Shown: positions 55,993 through 63,684 of the stretch, piece by piece
Layout of the letters: the number at the start of each line of letters is the position of its first letter
How positions within the stretch are numbered: position 1 is the stretch's first letter
Assembly: GCA_965370415.1 (NCBI GenBank)
Contig: CBDUTJ010000006.1
Span: 32,857-96,856, forward strand
Length of the DNA stretch: 64,000 nt
Reading direction: 5' to 3'
Source: JACNIV01 sp965370415
Lineage (GTDB): Bacteria > Cloacimonadota > Cloacimonadia > Cloacimonadales > TCS61
Notes under the pieces: generated by a model
Database searches by the model: none
The model's input: only the letters and a program-made list of their open reading frames with translations
What the model was told of the DNA's origin: nothing
Program-made: the position numbers and the translations under genes

Positions 55993-58392
55993 TTATTTGT
56001 TAAGTTTTCGAGTTATTTCTTCTATTATGTAATTTTCAATAATATCATTTTCTTTGATGTCATTATATCCTTTGACACCTATACCGCATTCGGAACCAGC
56101 CTTCACTTCATCCACTTCATCTGCATAGTGTTTCAAAGAAGAAAGTTCACCTTCATGGATCATGATATCATTCCTGTAAAGACGCACTTTCCCGGTGTTC
56201 TTAATAGTTCCCTTTGTTACTGCTACACCGGCAATAGTACCTACATCTTTGATTTTGAAGACCTGTTTAATAACAGCGCTTCCCAGGAATACTTCCTTCA
56301 ACTCAGGAGCTAGAAGACCCTGCATAGCCAGTTCAATATCTTCGATTGCTTCGTAGATCACCTGGTAAAGTTTTATTTCTACTTTTTCTTCTTCCGCTAG
56401 TTTTTTTGCTATACTGTTCGCTCGAACATGAAAACCGATTATAATAGCATCGGATGCAGAAGCAAGATTAATATCTGCTTCGTTTATACCGCCCACAGCT
56501 TTATGGATAATATTAACGATCACTTCATCTGTACTGAGTTTCTGAAAGGAATCGCATAATGCTTCCACTGAACCGTCTGTATCGGCTTTAACAATTAGTT
56601 TGATCTCGGACATTTCATGTTCTTTGATCTTCTGGAACAGATTATCGAGGTTGGTTTTAGTCTGATATTTTTCACGTTCACGGCGAATATTCATTCTCTC
56701 GGAACTTATCTGACGTGCAGTTTTTTCATTTTCTACCTGGTTCAGTATATCCCCCGCTTTAGGAACGCTGTTCAATCCAAATATCACAGCTACATCGGAA
56801 GATTGGATTTTCGTAATTTCTTTACCACGTTCATCTTCCATTTTACGTACCTTCCCATAAGTAGCACCGCATACAATGCTGTCGCCTTTCTTCAGGATTC
56901 CTTCCTGCAACAGGATAGTAACGATTGTACCTATACGCTGATCTTTCATGGATTCAATGACAATACCTTTTCCATGTACTTTTTCAGGAGCTTTGAGTTC
57001 CTTCATTTCTGCCGAGAGAAGAATGGTATCCAACAATTCATTAATACCTTCTCCTGTTTTAGCAGAACACTGTGTCCAGAGTATATCACCTCCATAGCTT
57101 TCCAGCATAACCTTCTGCGCCATCAGGTCTGAAATAGTTTTATCGATGTTGGCATCTTTCAGGTCGATCTTATTTATTGCAACGATAATAGTAACTCCAG
57201 CAGCTCTGGCATGATCTATTGCTTCGATGGTTTGCTTTTTTACACTTTCATTGGCAGCTACAACGATCACGGCAATATCGGTTACATTAGCTCCCCGTGC
57301 TCTCATGGCAGCAAATGCTTCATGTCCGGGAGTATCTAAGAATGTTATCTTCCTGTTGTCGTATTCTACTTGGTAAGCTCCAATATGCTGTGTAATTCCA
57401 CCTGCTTCTCCTGCTACAACATTTGTAGAACGTATCCTGTCCAAAATAGCTGTTTTACCATGATCTACGTGTCCCATAATAGTTACTATCGGTGGTCTAT
57501 GCACCTTTTCTACATCCAGTGTTTCCTCGATTTGTTCCTGCAATATTTCAGCACCGTATTCTTCCTGGAATTCAACGTCAAATTCAAATTCATGGCAGAT
57601 CATCTCCAACGATTCTTTATCCAGACGTTGATTAATTGTAACCATTTGCCCCATCATAAAGAATTTTGAAATGATATCTGTGGCAGAGACATCCGTTAAT
57701 TTTGCTAATTCACTTACAGAAGTAAATTCACTTATGACTATCTTAATATCACCAAGTTCTGTATCTTTTTCTTCCTTTTTGTATTTCTTTTTCTTAGATG
57801 AAGAAGATAAAGTTTTACGAATGCTTTTGGTGATCTCAGCCTGTTCTATTTCAGTAGGAATGAATTTCTTTTTCCTGCCACCTTTTTTGAGACTTTTAAG
57901 TTTAGCTTGTAAATGCTTGTTTTTTTCTTCGAATTTTTTCGCTGTAGCTTTTTTATCATCTCTGAATTTCTTTTCAGGAATAATATCCGGTTGCGTTGGA
58001 GGAGCTTTGTAAACCATACCCGCAGCATCTCTCTTCCCGGGTTTAAACGAAGATTTCGTTGCTCTTATTTCAGATTTCTTTATGCTTTTTTCTACAAAAA
58101 CGGAAATCTCTTCCCTCTTGGATTTTTCTATTTTTGCAAGTCTGTCCTTTTTAGCTTCATCTTTCTTTTTGTCAGCCAGAATGATTTTCTTGTGAATGAT
58201 CCTTCTATCTTGCTGAAGCTGTTTAACAGCGCTCATCTCTTCGTTGAATCTGGCACGTAATTTCTTTACTACTTCATCATCCAAAGGACTCATGTGGCTT
58301 TTTACTATAACACCTAAGTCACCAAGGTGCTTTTTCAAAGCCGCAGTTGATATTTTGAATTCTTTTGCCAGCTCATGTACTCTGATAGACAT
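55993..58392 (-). CDS. infB: Translation initiation factor IF-2
   Basis: 799 residues. IF-2 N-terminal helical motif (VHELAKEFKISTAALKKHLGDLG), a long Lys-rich linker (about 60-250), and a GTPase domain with GHVDHGKTAILD, DTPGHEAFAAMRARGA and NKIDL. Domains II to IV follow with KADTDGSVEALCDSF and GFHVRAN. IF-2 delivers initiator tRNA to the ribosome. The N-terminal extension is shorter than in E. coli. Confidence 0.98.
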   Translation of the reverse strand: MSIRVHELAKEFKISTAALKKHLGDLGVIVKSHMSPLDDEVVKKLRARFNEEMSAVKQLQQDRRIIHKKIILADKKKDEAKKDRLAKIEKSKREEISVFVEKSIKKSEIRATKSSFKPGKRDAAGMVYKAPPTQPDIIPEKKFRDDKKATAKKFEEKNKHLQAKLKSLKKGGRKKKFIPTEIEQAEITKSIRKTLSSSSKKKKYKKEEKDTELGDIKIVISEFTSVSELAKLTDVSATDIISKFFMMGQMVTINQRLDKESLEMICHEFEFDVEFQEEYGAEILQEQIEETLDVEKVHRPPIVTIMGHVDHGKTAILDRIRSTNVVAGEAGGITQHIGAYQVEYDNRKITFLDTPGHEAFAAMRARGANVTDIAVIVVAANESVKKQTIEAIDHARAAGVTIIVAINKIDLKDANIDKTISDLMAQKVMLESYGGDILWTQCSAKTGEGINELLDTILLSAEMKELKAPEKVHGKGIVIESMKDQRIGTIVTILLQEGILKKGDSIVCGATYGKVRKMEDERGKEITKIQSSDVAVIFGLNSVPKAGDILNQVENEKTARQISSERMNIRREREKYQTKTNLDNLFQKIKEHEMSEIKLIVKADTDGSVEALCDSFQKLSTDEVIVNIIHKAVGGINEADINLASASDAIIIGFHVRANSIAKKLAEEEKVEIKLYQVIYEAIEDIELAMQGLLAPELKEVFLGSAVIKQVFKIKDVGTIAGVAVTKGTIKNTGKVRLYRNDIMIHEGELSSLKHYADEVDEVKAGSECGIGVKGYNDIKENDIIENYIIEEITRKLNK

Positions 58393-58404
58393 ATTTCCTC
58401 CGGG

Positions 58405-58710
58405 CTAAACGATTAAGCTCAATATTCCCTTTGCAAAATTCGAATCATTTACAGTCATAATTCCAGTTTCACGTATTTTAAATGCACTCCCGAAATTCTT
58501 TTTAGTACCTAATTCTATAATCTTTACGTTATTTGTTTGAACCATTTTAATCAAATTTTTCCGAGTATTTTGGGAGAGATCGGAAGCATAGATCACAAGT
58601 TTTGCATGAGAGCTAAAGCAGGCGCGCTCACAAGCATCAAAACCAAACTGCAGTTTACCTGCCTTTCTGGCTAAGTGCAATAAATTTAAGATCTTATTTT
58701 CCAACTTCAA
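58405..58710 (-). CDS. ylxQ: L7Ae-like ribosome-associated protein (YlxQ)
   Basis: 101 residues with the L7Ae/L30e fold: LLHLARKAGKLQFGFDACERAC and AKLVIYASDLSQNTRKNL. YlxQ proteins bind RNA kink-turns and sit between ylxR and infB in many operons. It overlaps ylxR by 17 bases. Confidence 0.88.
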   Translation of the reverse strand: MKLENKILNLLHLARKAGKLQFGFDACERACFSSHAKLVIYASDLSQNTRKNLIKMVQTNNVKIIELGTKKNFGSAFKIRETGIMTVNDSNFAKGILSLIV

Positions 58711-58939
58711 TCCTTTTTGTTTTCTTTAAATACTTACTCAACCACTTTTCCAGTTTCAGTAAACATTCATTATTATTGCAAACATAATAACCACGGCATG
58801 CCAATTTTTTTCTTATATCGAATACAATTTCTCTATCGATAATAGCAAACCGCATTAACTCATCCTGCCTTGTTTTATTTTTACAAACCACACAGGTACG
58901 CTTGGGTATATGCCCTGCTTTAGATGATCTGTTTGGCAT
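58694..58939 (-). CDS. ylxR: YlxR-family protein (RnpM, RNase P modulator)
   Basis: 81 residues. RTCVVCKNKTRQDELMRF and ACRGYYVCNNNECLLK are the family signature (the usual GRGAYVC loop here reads CRGYYVC). Relatives bind the RNase P RNA and modulate its activity. ATG at 58939 shares one base with the nusA stop. Confidence 0.9.
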   Translation of the reverse strand: MPNRSSKAGHIPKRTCVVCKNKTRQDELMRFAIIDREIVFDIRKKLACRGYYVCNNNECLLKLEKWLSKYLKKTKRIEVGK

Positions 58940-60171
58940 TAGAAATACTTTGATGATTCCTTGATCTTAGTTGCAGTTTTTTTGCCCAGACCTTCCAGGT
59001 TGCATAATTCTTCAGTGCTGGCCTCATAAATATCCTGAACCGATGTATAACCGTGATTTTTTAAGACTTCTGCCACCTTAGAGGTTACCCCGTCAAGATC
59101 ACTTACATGGCTGGTGATCCTTCTTTCTTCAGAGATCTTATCCTCAAATTCTGTTTCCGTGTAAATATCGAGTTTGAAGTCAGTTAATTTTGCTGCCAGT
59201 TTTACGTTCTTACCTTTTTTCCCGATTGCCAAGTTTTTATTAGCTTCATTTACAATGATACGGGCAAATTTACCTCTTTCAGCTAAATAAACTTTCTCGA
59301 CGAGATCCGGTCCAATGGCATTTGCTATCAATTGCTCGGGAGATTCATCCCACAAAACGATATCGATCAGCTCGCCATTCAATTCTTTTCGAATTGATTC
59401 GATACGAACACCGTGCGGACCAAGACAAGCTGCGGTAGCATCTATCTGGTTATCCAGCGAATGAACAGCTACTTTTGTTCGCATGCCTGGTTCACGAACG
59501 ATCTTCTTAATTTCCACTTCATCTGCATTGATCTCCGGTATTTCTGCTTCAAATAATTTCTTAACAAATTCCGGTCTGGTTCTGGACAAAAGGACAATAA
59601 CATCATTTTTACGTTTACGGATGTTTATGACATAGGCACGGACCATGTCACCTACTTTGTAATATTCATCCTCGATCTGTTCATCTTTTGAGAGAAGAGC
59701 ATCTGCATAACCAATGTCTATCAGGTATCCGTTATAATCATCTTTACTAACCTTGCCTGATACGATCTGATGTTTCTGGTTCTCATAGTCGTACATAATG
59801 CGGTCTTCTTCCAGCGCTTTAATTCTTTCCAGAATAGCTTTGCGGGCATTTTTTATAACTTTAGGTTCAAACTCGGAAATGGGAATAACAGCAGGAAATG
59901 TATCACCCAATTCAAGATTTTCATCATACATTCTGGCTTCATCCAGAGATATCTCGCCCAGTGACATATCACGTTCCACCACGATCTTATTGAACTTGGC
60001 AGCTACCTGGTTGGAATCAAAATCAGTTATTATTTCTAAATCATTTTCAATTAGCAGCTTCTTAGAAATAGCCTGATATAAACCTTCTTTAATGATCTCT
60101 GCCAGCTTTTCTTTATCAAGTTGTTTTAAACTTGCTAATTCGGACAGAGAGCCCATTAAGTTTAAACTCAT
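58939..60171 (-). CDS. nusA: Transcription termination/antitermination factor NusA
   Basis: 410 residues. The start at 60171 follows AAAGGAG by five bases; a GTG two codons earlier lies within that site. Order: N-terminal RNA-polymerase domain (1-125), S1 domain (GKVSKDDYNGYLIDIGYADALLSKDEQ), KH1/KH2 (VREPGMRTKVAVHS, LGPHGVRIESIRKEL, AIGKKGKNVKLAAKL), and a C-terminal helix-hairpin-helix (LEGLGKKTATKIKESSKYF). It controls pausing, termination and antitermination, and autoregulates its operon in E. coli. Confidence 0.96.
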   Translation of the reverse strand: MSLNLMGSLSELASLKQLDKEKLAEIIKEGLYQAISKKLLIENDLEIITDFDSNQVAAKFNKIVVERDMSLGEISLDEARMYDENLELGDTFPAVIPISEFEPKVIKNARKAILERIKALEEDRIMYDYENQKHQIVSGKVSKDDYNGYLIDIGYADALLSKDEQIEDEYYKVGDMVRAYVINIRKRKNDVIVLLSRTRPEFVKKLFEAEIPEINADEVEIKKIVREPGMRTKVAVHSLDNQIDATAACLGPHGVRIESIRKELNGELIDIVLWDESPEQLIANAIGPDLVEKVYLAERGKFARIIVNEANKNLAIGKKGKNVKLAAKLTDFKLDIYTETEFEDKISEERRITSHVSDLDGVTSKVAEVLKNHGYTSVQDIYEASTEELCNLEGLGKKTATKIKESSKYF

Positions 60172-60188
60172 AACCACTCCTTTCCAAT

Positions 60189-60638
60189 CTATTTCTTATA
60201 ATCAAAATAGGTTCTTGTTTTTTTTATCTGGGAAAACCCTATTTCACAGATCTGCCCGTCAAACTCCATCTTAATGGAATCTGGAAGAACTTCCTTCAAA
60301 ATTCCGATCTCTGTTTTGCTTTTTTCATTATAACTGAAAGTGATCTTAACTTTTTCTCCAATTGCGCTCACATAATGTTTTTTTAGCTTCAAGTCTCTTT
60401 CTAATCCGGGTGAAGAAACTTCCAGAAAATAACGCTCATCAATAAAGTCTTCTTCTTCCAGAATATTAGAAATTTTATAACTCACGATCTTACACTCATC
60501 AATAGTTACTCCACTTACCTTGGTAATATAAATCACTATGATCAGACCTTTTGCTGCTCGTTTTGTTTCCACACTATAGAGAGCAACATTTTGCTGAGTA
60601 CAGACCTCTTTTGCTATCTGTTCGATCCTTACAATCAT
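60189..60638 (-). CDS. rimP: Ribosome maturation factor RimP
   Basis: 149 residues. VEISSPGLERDLK-type motif LEVSSPGLERDLKLKKHY, the preceding ISNILEEEDFIDERYFLEV, and a C-terminal SH3-like barrel (KVKITFSYNEKSKTEIGILKEV) mark RimP, needed for 30S assembly. First gene of the nusA-infB operon, 17 nt upstream of nusA. Confidence 0.93.
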   Translation of the reverse strand: MIVRIEQIAKEVCTQQNVALYSVETKRAAKGLIIVIYITKVSGVTIDECKIVSYKISNILEEEDFIDERYFLEVSSPGLERDLKLKKHYVSAIGEKVKITFSYNEKSKTEIGILKEVLPDSIKMEFDGQICEIGFSQIKKTRTYFDYKK

Positions 60639-60676
60639 AACCTATCCTTAACAATAAAATAAACATTATACTAATA

Positions 60677-60736
60677 AACCACTGAAAAACAGTGGTTCCG
60701 AATTCAAATCAAAAAAATGCTGACTTTATCGTCAGC
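60677..60736 (-). promoter_or_regulatory. Two hairpins in the rimP-nusA leader, one attenuator-like
   Basis: On the minus strand GCTGAC-GATAAA-GTCAGC (60736-60719) is followed by ATTTTTTTG, the form of an intrinsic terminator. A second hairpin, AACCACTG/CAGTGGTT (60697-60677), lies between it and rimP. Both fall in the leader after the candidate promoter, so they could attenuate the operon. Confidence 0.55.
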
Positions 60737-60770
60737 GTGATAATATGCGCCTTTTCCTTTTTTAAACTCG

Positions 60771-60802
60771 ATTCAAAAAAAAATTCACTATCTTTCTGTC
60801 AA
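60771..60802 (-). promoter_or_regulatory. Candidate promoter, rimP-nusA-infB operon
   Basis: TTGACA on the minus strand (60802-60797), 20-nt spacer, TTGAAT (60776-60771). It leaves a leader of about 120-130 nt containing the two hairpins. Confidence 0.45.
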
Positions 60803-60835
60803 GCGTATTTTATTATATATATTATAATAATTGTT

Positions 60836-60867
60836 TTGACAAATCAAATTCAAAAAAGATTCTTAAT
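60836..60867 (+). promoter_or_regulatory. Candidate promoter, nitrilase gene
   Basis: TTGACA at 60836-60841, 20-nt spacer, CTTAAT at 60862-60867, 21 nt before the start. Confidence 0.45.
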
Positions 60868-60888
60868 CCTGATCGAGCGGAGGTATGA

Positions 60889-61686
60889 ATGAAGTATAAA
60901 GTTGGAGTATGCCAATTTGAACCAAAGTTATTTGATATAAATTACAATCTAACCAGAATGAAGGAGCTCTTAGAGCCAGTTAATGCAGATCTGATAGTAC
61001 TTCCCGAACTTGCAGCATCCGGTTATCTTTTTAAGAATACGGAAGAATTAAAAAAAATGGCTGAATCTCCTGATGATGGTCATACAGCTAAGCTTTTTAA
61101 AAAGTTAGCAAAAGAAAAAAACACAAGTTATATTGTGGGATTTGCTGAAAAAGCAGATAATAAATTTTTCAACTCGGCTATGCTGGTAAATCCCGATGGC
61201 AGCATATTTATCTATCGTAAGACACAGCTTTTTTTTGAAGAAAAAAAATGGTTCGAACCGGGCGATACAGGTTTTAAAATATTCAAGGCAAAAGAAGGAA
61301 TACAGATCGGAACGATGGTCTGTTTCGATTGGATATTTCCTGAATGCACCAGAACATTAGCCTTGAAAGGAGCACAAATAATCGCTCATCCTTCCAACCT
61401 GGTTTTACCCTGGTGCCAGCAGGCAATGATAACCCGCTCCATAGAAAACCGGGTCTTTTCTATAACTGCAAACCGCATAGGAACTGAGATAAACGCTGAT
61501 AAAGAATTAACATTTACGGGAATGAGCCAGATCATTAATCCGAAAGGAGAAATAATCAAAAGATTGAATGAGGTTGAAGAATCTGTTTATATTGCTGAAA
61601 TAGATCCGGAAGAAGCGAATGATAAAAAAGCTACTGTATATAATGATGTATTAGCAGATAGAAGAACGGAGATGTATGAATTATGA
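60889..61686 (+). CDS. Carbon-nitrogen hydrolase (nitrilase superfamily)
   Basis: 265 residues. The catalytic triad is visible: Glu in VLPELAASGY (about 40), Lys in IYRKTQLFFEE (about 113) and Cys in TMVCFDWIFPE (about 145). ITANRIGTE is also typical. These enzymes hydrolyse amides or carbamoyl groups; the substrate cannot be set. GGAGG precedes the start. It ends inside the ATG of the next gene. Confidence 0.92.
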   Translation: MKYKVGVCQFEPKLFDINYNLTRMKELLEPVNADLIVLPELAASGYLFKNTEELKKMAESPDDGHTAKLFKKLAKEKNTSYIVGFAEKADNKFFNSAMLVNPDGSIFIYRKTQLFFEEKKWFEPGDTGFKIFKAKEGIQIGTMVCFDWIFPECTRTLALKGAQIIAHPSNLVLPWCQQAMITRSIENRVFSITANRIGTEINADKELTFTGMSQIINPKGEIIKRLNEVEESVYIAEIDPEEANDKKATVYNDVLADRRTEMYEL

Positions 61687-62906
61687 AAAAACATCACATA
61701 ACACTGATCCTTTTTTTTCTTATCCTGATCTTAAATTTCTTTTTAAACAAACCGGTGAAAGTTATTTATGTAAAAACATCATATCATTTGGAAAAGATAT
61801 TCCGCAAACCACAGAAGTCATTGAATGTCCGTCTGGTTTCCGGCAGGTATAATTTATCAGCAGTCTCTTTTATAGATTCTACTTGCGGAAACTGTCAGGA
61901 ACCAGATACACCTGTTTCTGCAACTTACGGATTGAAAATTACAGGTAAGAATATAACAATATCCGGTCCGGAAGACCATTCTGCCGTTATCTATACTAAC
62001 TCCGGTTATGGTTTATACATCAAAGACTGTGAAAGATGCATACTGGAAAACTTAACCATTACTGGTGGTATTCGTGATTCCGCTGCTTTTGCCAGCGACG
62101 CTGCAATTGTTGTTTCAAACAGTAGTGTAATTATCAGGAATAATATCATTACCAGAAATCTGGGTGATTCATTAATGATAGCCAAAAACATTTCCGGTAT
62201 CATGGGAATATGTGGAAGGGAAAACTCTATTCTCACCATTATTAACAACGAGATCTCGGGTAATTCCTGGGATGGCATTGCTCTGTATCGTGATTCCGAC
62301 GCTGTGATCGAAGAAAATATAATCGATGGCATCGATAAGGCACGTGGTAATATTCCCGGTGGCGGAAGAGGAGTTGCCATCGGTGTAACCTGGAATGCAA
62401 AAGCACGGATTGCTAATAACCTGATTCGACGCTACTGGAAAGGTATAGGAATATTTGTGGATGCCCGGGTAACCGCTCGCAGCAATATATTGGAAGACCT
62501 TATTACCTGGGGCATAGCTTTGTGGGATGCCGATAAAGGAGAGCCTGTTGCTGAAATTTCTAACAACATCATCTACAACACCGGTGCGATGGGTGCTTCC
62601 ATTACTTCCAATACGGAAGAAAACTCGGGATATTTCAGCGGCAATATTATAATTCAAACCGCCCGGGATTCTACCTACGACTCTCCCGATTATTATGGCT
62701 TTCAATGTGCCCTGGCTGAGCATTCCATTCCGGAAAATTTCGTGATCGAGAATAATCTTTTCTATGAAAACCGCCGTGCTACCGACGATCTGCCCAACTA
62801 CGATATTGGAGTTACCAGATTCTTCAAAGAATTACGCTTGAGGAAAGAATGGATCAAAAAGATACCAGTACTTGAAGAGTCGGAGTTTTATAAGGAATTT
62901 ATGTGA
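61683..62906 (+). CDS. Membrane-anchored right-handed beta-helix protein
   Basis: 407 residues; the ATG overlaps the nitrilase stop (ATGA). An N-terminal hydrophobic segment (ITLILFFLILILNFFLN) is either a signal or an anchor. Residues about 75-350 are a pectate-lyase-like parallel beta-helix (LENLTITGG, VIIRNNIITRNLGDS, IINNEISGNSWDGIALY, AEISNNIIYNTGA). A CGNC pair near residue 77 may form a disulfide. It could bind or cleave a polysaccharide; no catalytic residues can be named. Confidence 0.82.
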   Translation: MKKHHITLILFFLILILNFFLNKPVKVIYVKTSYHLEKIFRKPQKSLNVRLVSGRYNLSAVSFIDSTCGNCQEPDTPVSATYGLKITGKNITISGPEDHSAVIYTNSGYGLYIKDCERCILENLTITGGIRDSAAFASDAAIVVSNSSVIIRNNIITRNLGDSLMIAKNISGIMGICGRENSILTIINNEISGNSWDGIALYRDSDAVIEENIIDGIDKARGNIPGGGRGVAIGVTWNAKARIANNLIRRYWKGIGIFVDARVTARSNILEDLITWGIALWDADKGEPVAEISNNIIYNTGAMGASITSNTEENSGYFSGNIIIQTARDSTYDSPDYYGFQCALAEHSIPENFVIENNLFYENRRATDDLPNYDIGVTRFFKELRLRKEWIKKIPVLEESEFYKEFM

Positions 62907-62917
62907 TGAACTTAACT

Positions 62918-62942
62918 CGTTCACAAGTTGCACTTGTGAACG
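62918..62942. repeat. REP-like palindrome CGTTCACAAG...
   Basis: CGTTCACAAGT and ACTTGTGAACG pair around a 3-nt loop; CTC precedes and CAATTA follows, the same asymmetric ends as other copies but with a new stem sequence. Confidence 0.85.
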
Positions 62943-62964
62943 CAATTATAGGGAAATTTTTAAA

Positions 62965-63675
62965 ATGAAAAAAATAGTAATTATTCTGATAGCATTAATT
63001 AGTGTTAGTGCTTTGAATGCTAATCTACCAGGTAGGGAAATAGCGTTTACAGATTTTAAGAACTCGTTCAATTTGACTAGAACACATTTTAACAGTCTTT
63101 TACAATCTACTACTGTATTTTCTCAAGAAGATTATGATGTCGGGGATATCATCGACATCACAATTCATTTTGAGGTGAATACAACAAAAAATGTAGGAAA
63201 TCTTAAATTCGCAGTTACCGATTATAAAAACAAGATTTTTTATGTTTTATATAAGCGACATTTTGACACCATTACAAAGAAAGACAAAGAAGCTACATAT
63301 GAATATCTGACTAAACATGATACACTATGTAAATTTATAGAATCGGATCCTGATCTGGTTCTAAGTAACGAACAACCTAAAGGCGTATACAACCTTAAGT
63401 TCAAATTAACAAAAAAAACTAAATCTATTACCGCATTTGACAAACAATATCCTTATATTTTTCGTAGTTTAGATTTATATTCATATACAAAAGCAGAAAA
63501 GTATGAGTATATAACAGATTACAAAAGTCCAAGTAAATCATTAACAATTCCTATCAAAATAAATTCTGCAGCGAGGAAAAACGAAAAACCTTCCCAAAAT
63601 CCGGAGATAAAAAGTATCCCCGCGGACAAACCCAAAAGAGAATTTAACAAAAAGCAATCAAACAGTAACAATTGA
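62965..63675 (+). CDS. Exported hypothetical protein
   Basis: 236 residues from the ATG at 62965, where a Sec signal (MKKIVIILIALISVSALNA) begins; the open frame upstream is palindrome DNA. The mature part is mixed (DVGDIIDITIHFEVNTTKNVGNLKFAVTDYKNKIF), beta-rich, ending in a Lys/Asn/Pro-rich tail of about 35 residues. No family is recognised. The palindrome at 62918 separates it from the beta-helix gene. Confidence 0.65.
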   Translation: MKKIVIILIALISVSALNANLPGREIAFTDFKNSFNLTRTHFNSLLQSTTVFSQEDYDVGDIIDITIHFEVNTTKNVGNLKFAVTDYKNKIFYVLYKRHFDTITKKDKEATYEYLTKHDTLCKFIESDPDLVLSNEQPKGVYNLKFKLTKKTKSITAFDKQYPYIFRSLDLYSYTKAEKYEYITDYKSPSKSLTIPIKINSAARKNEKPSQNPEIKSIPADKPKREFNKKQSNSNN

Positions 63676-63684
63676 GATTAAATA

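Noticed and set aside
60692..60892. 66-codon plus-strand frame upstream of the nitrilase
   Set aside because: It crosses the leader hairpins and promoter region of rimP; no ribosome site and no similarity.
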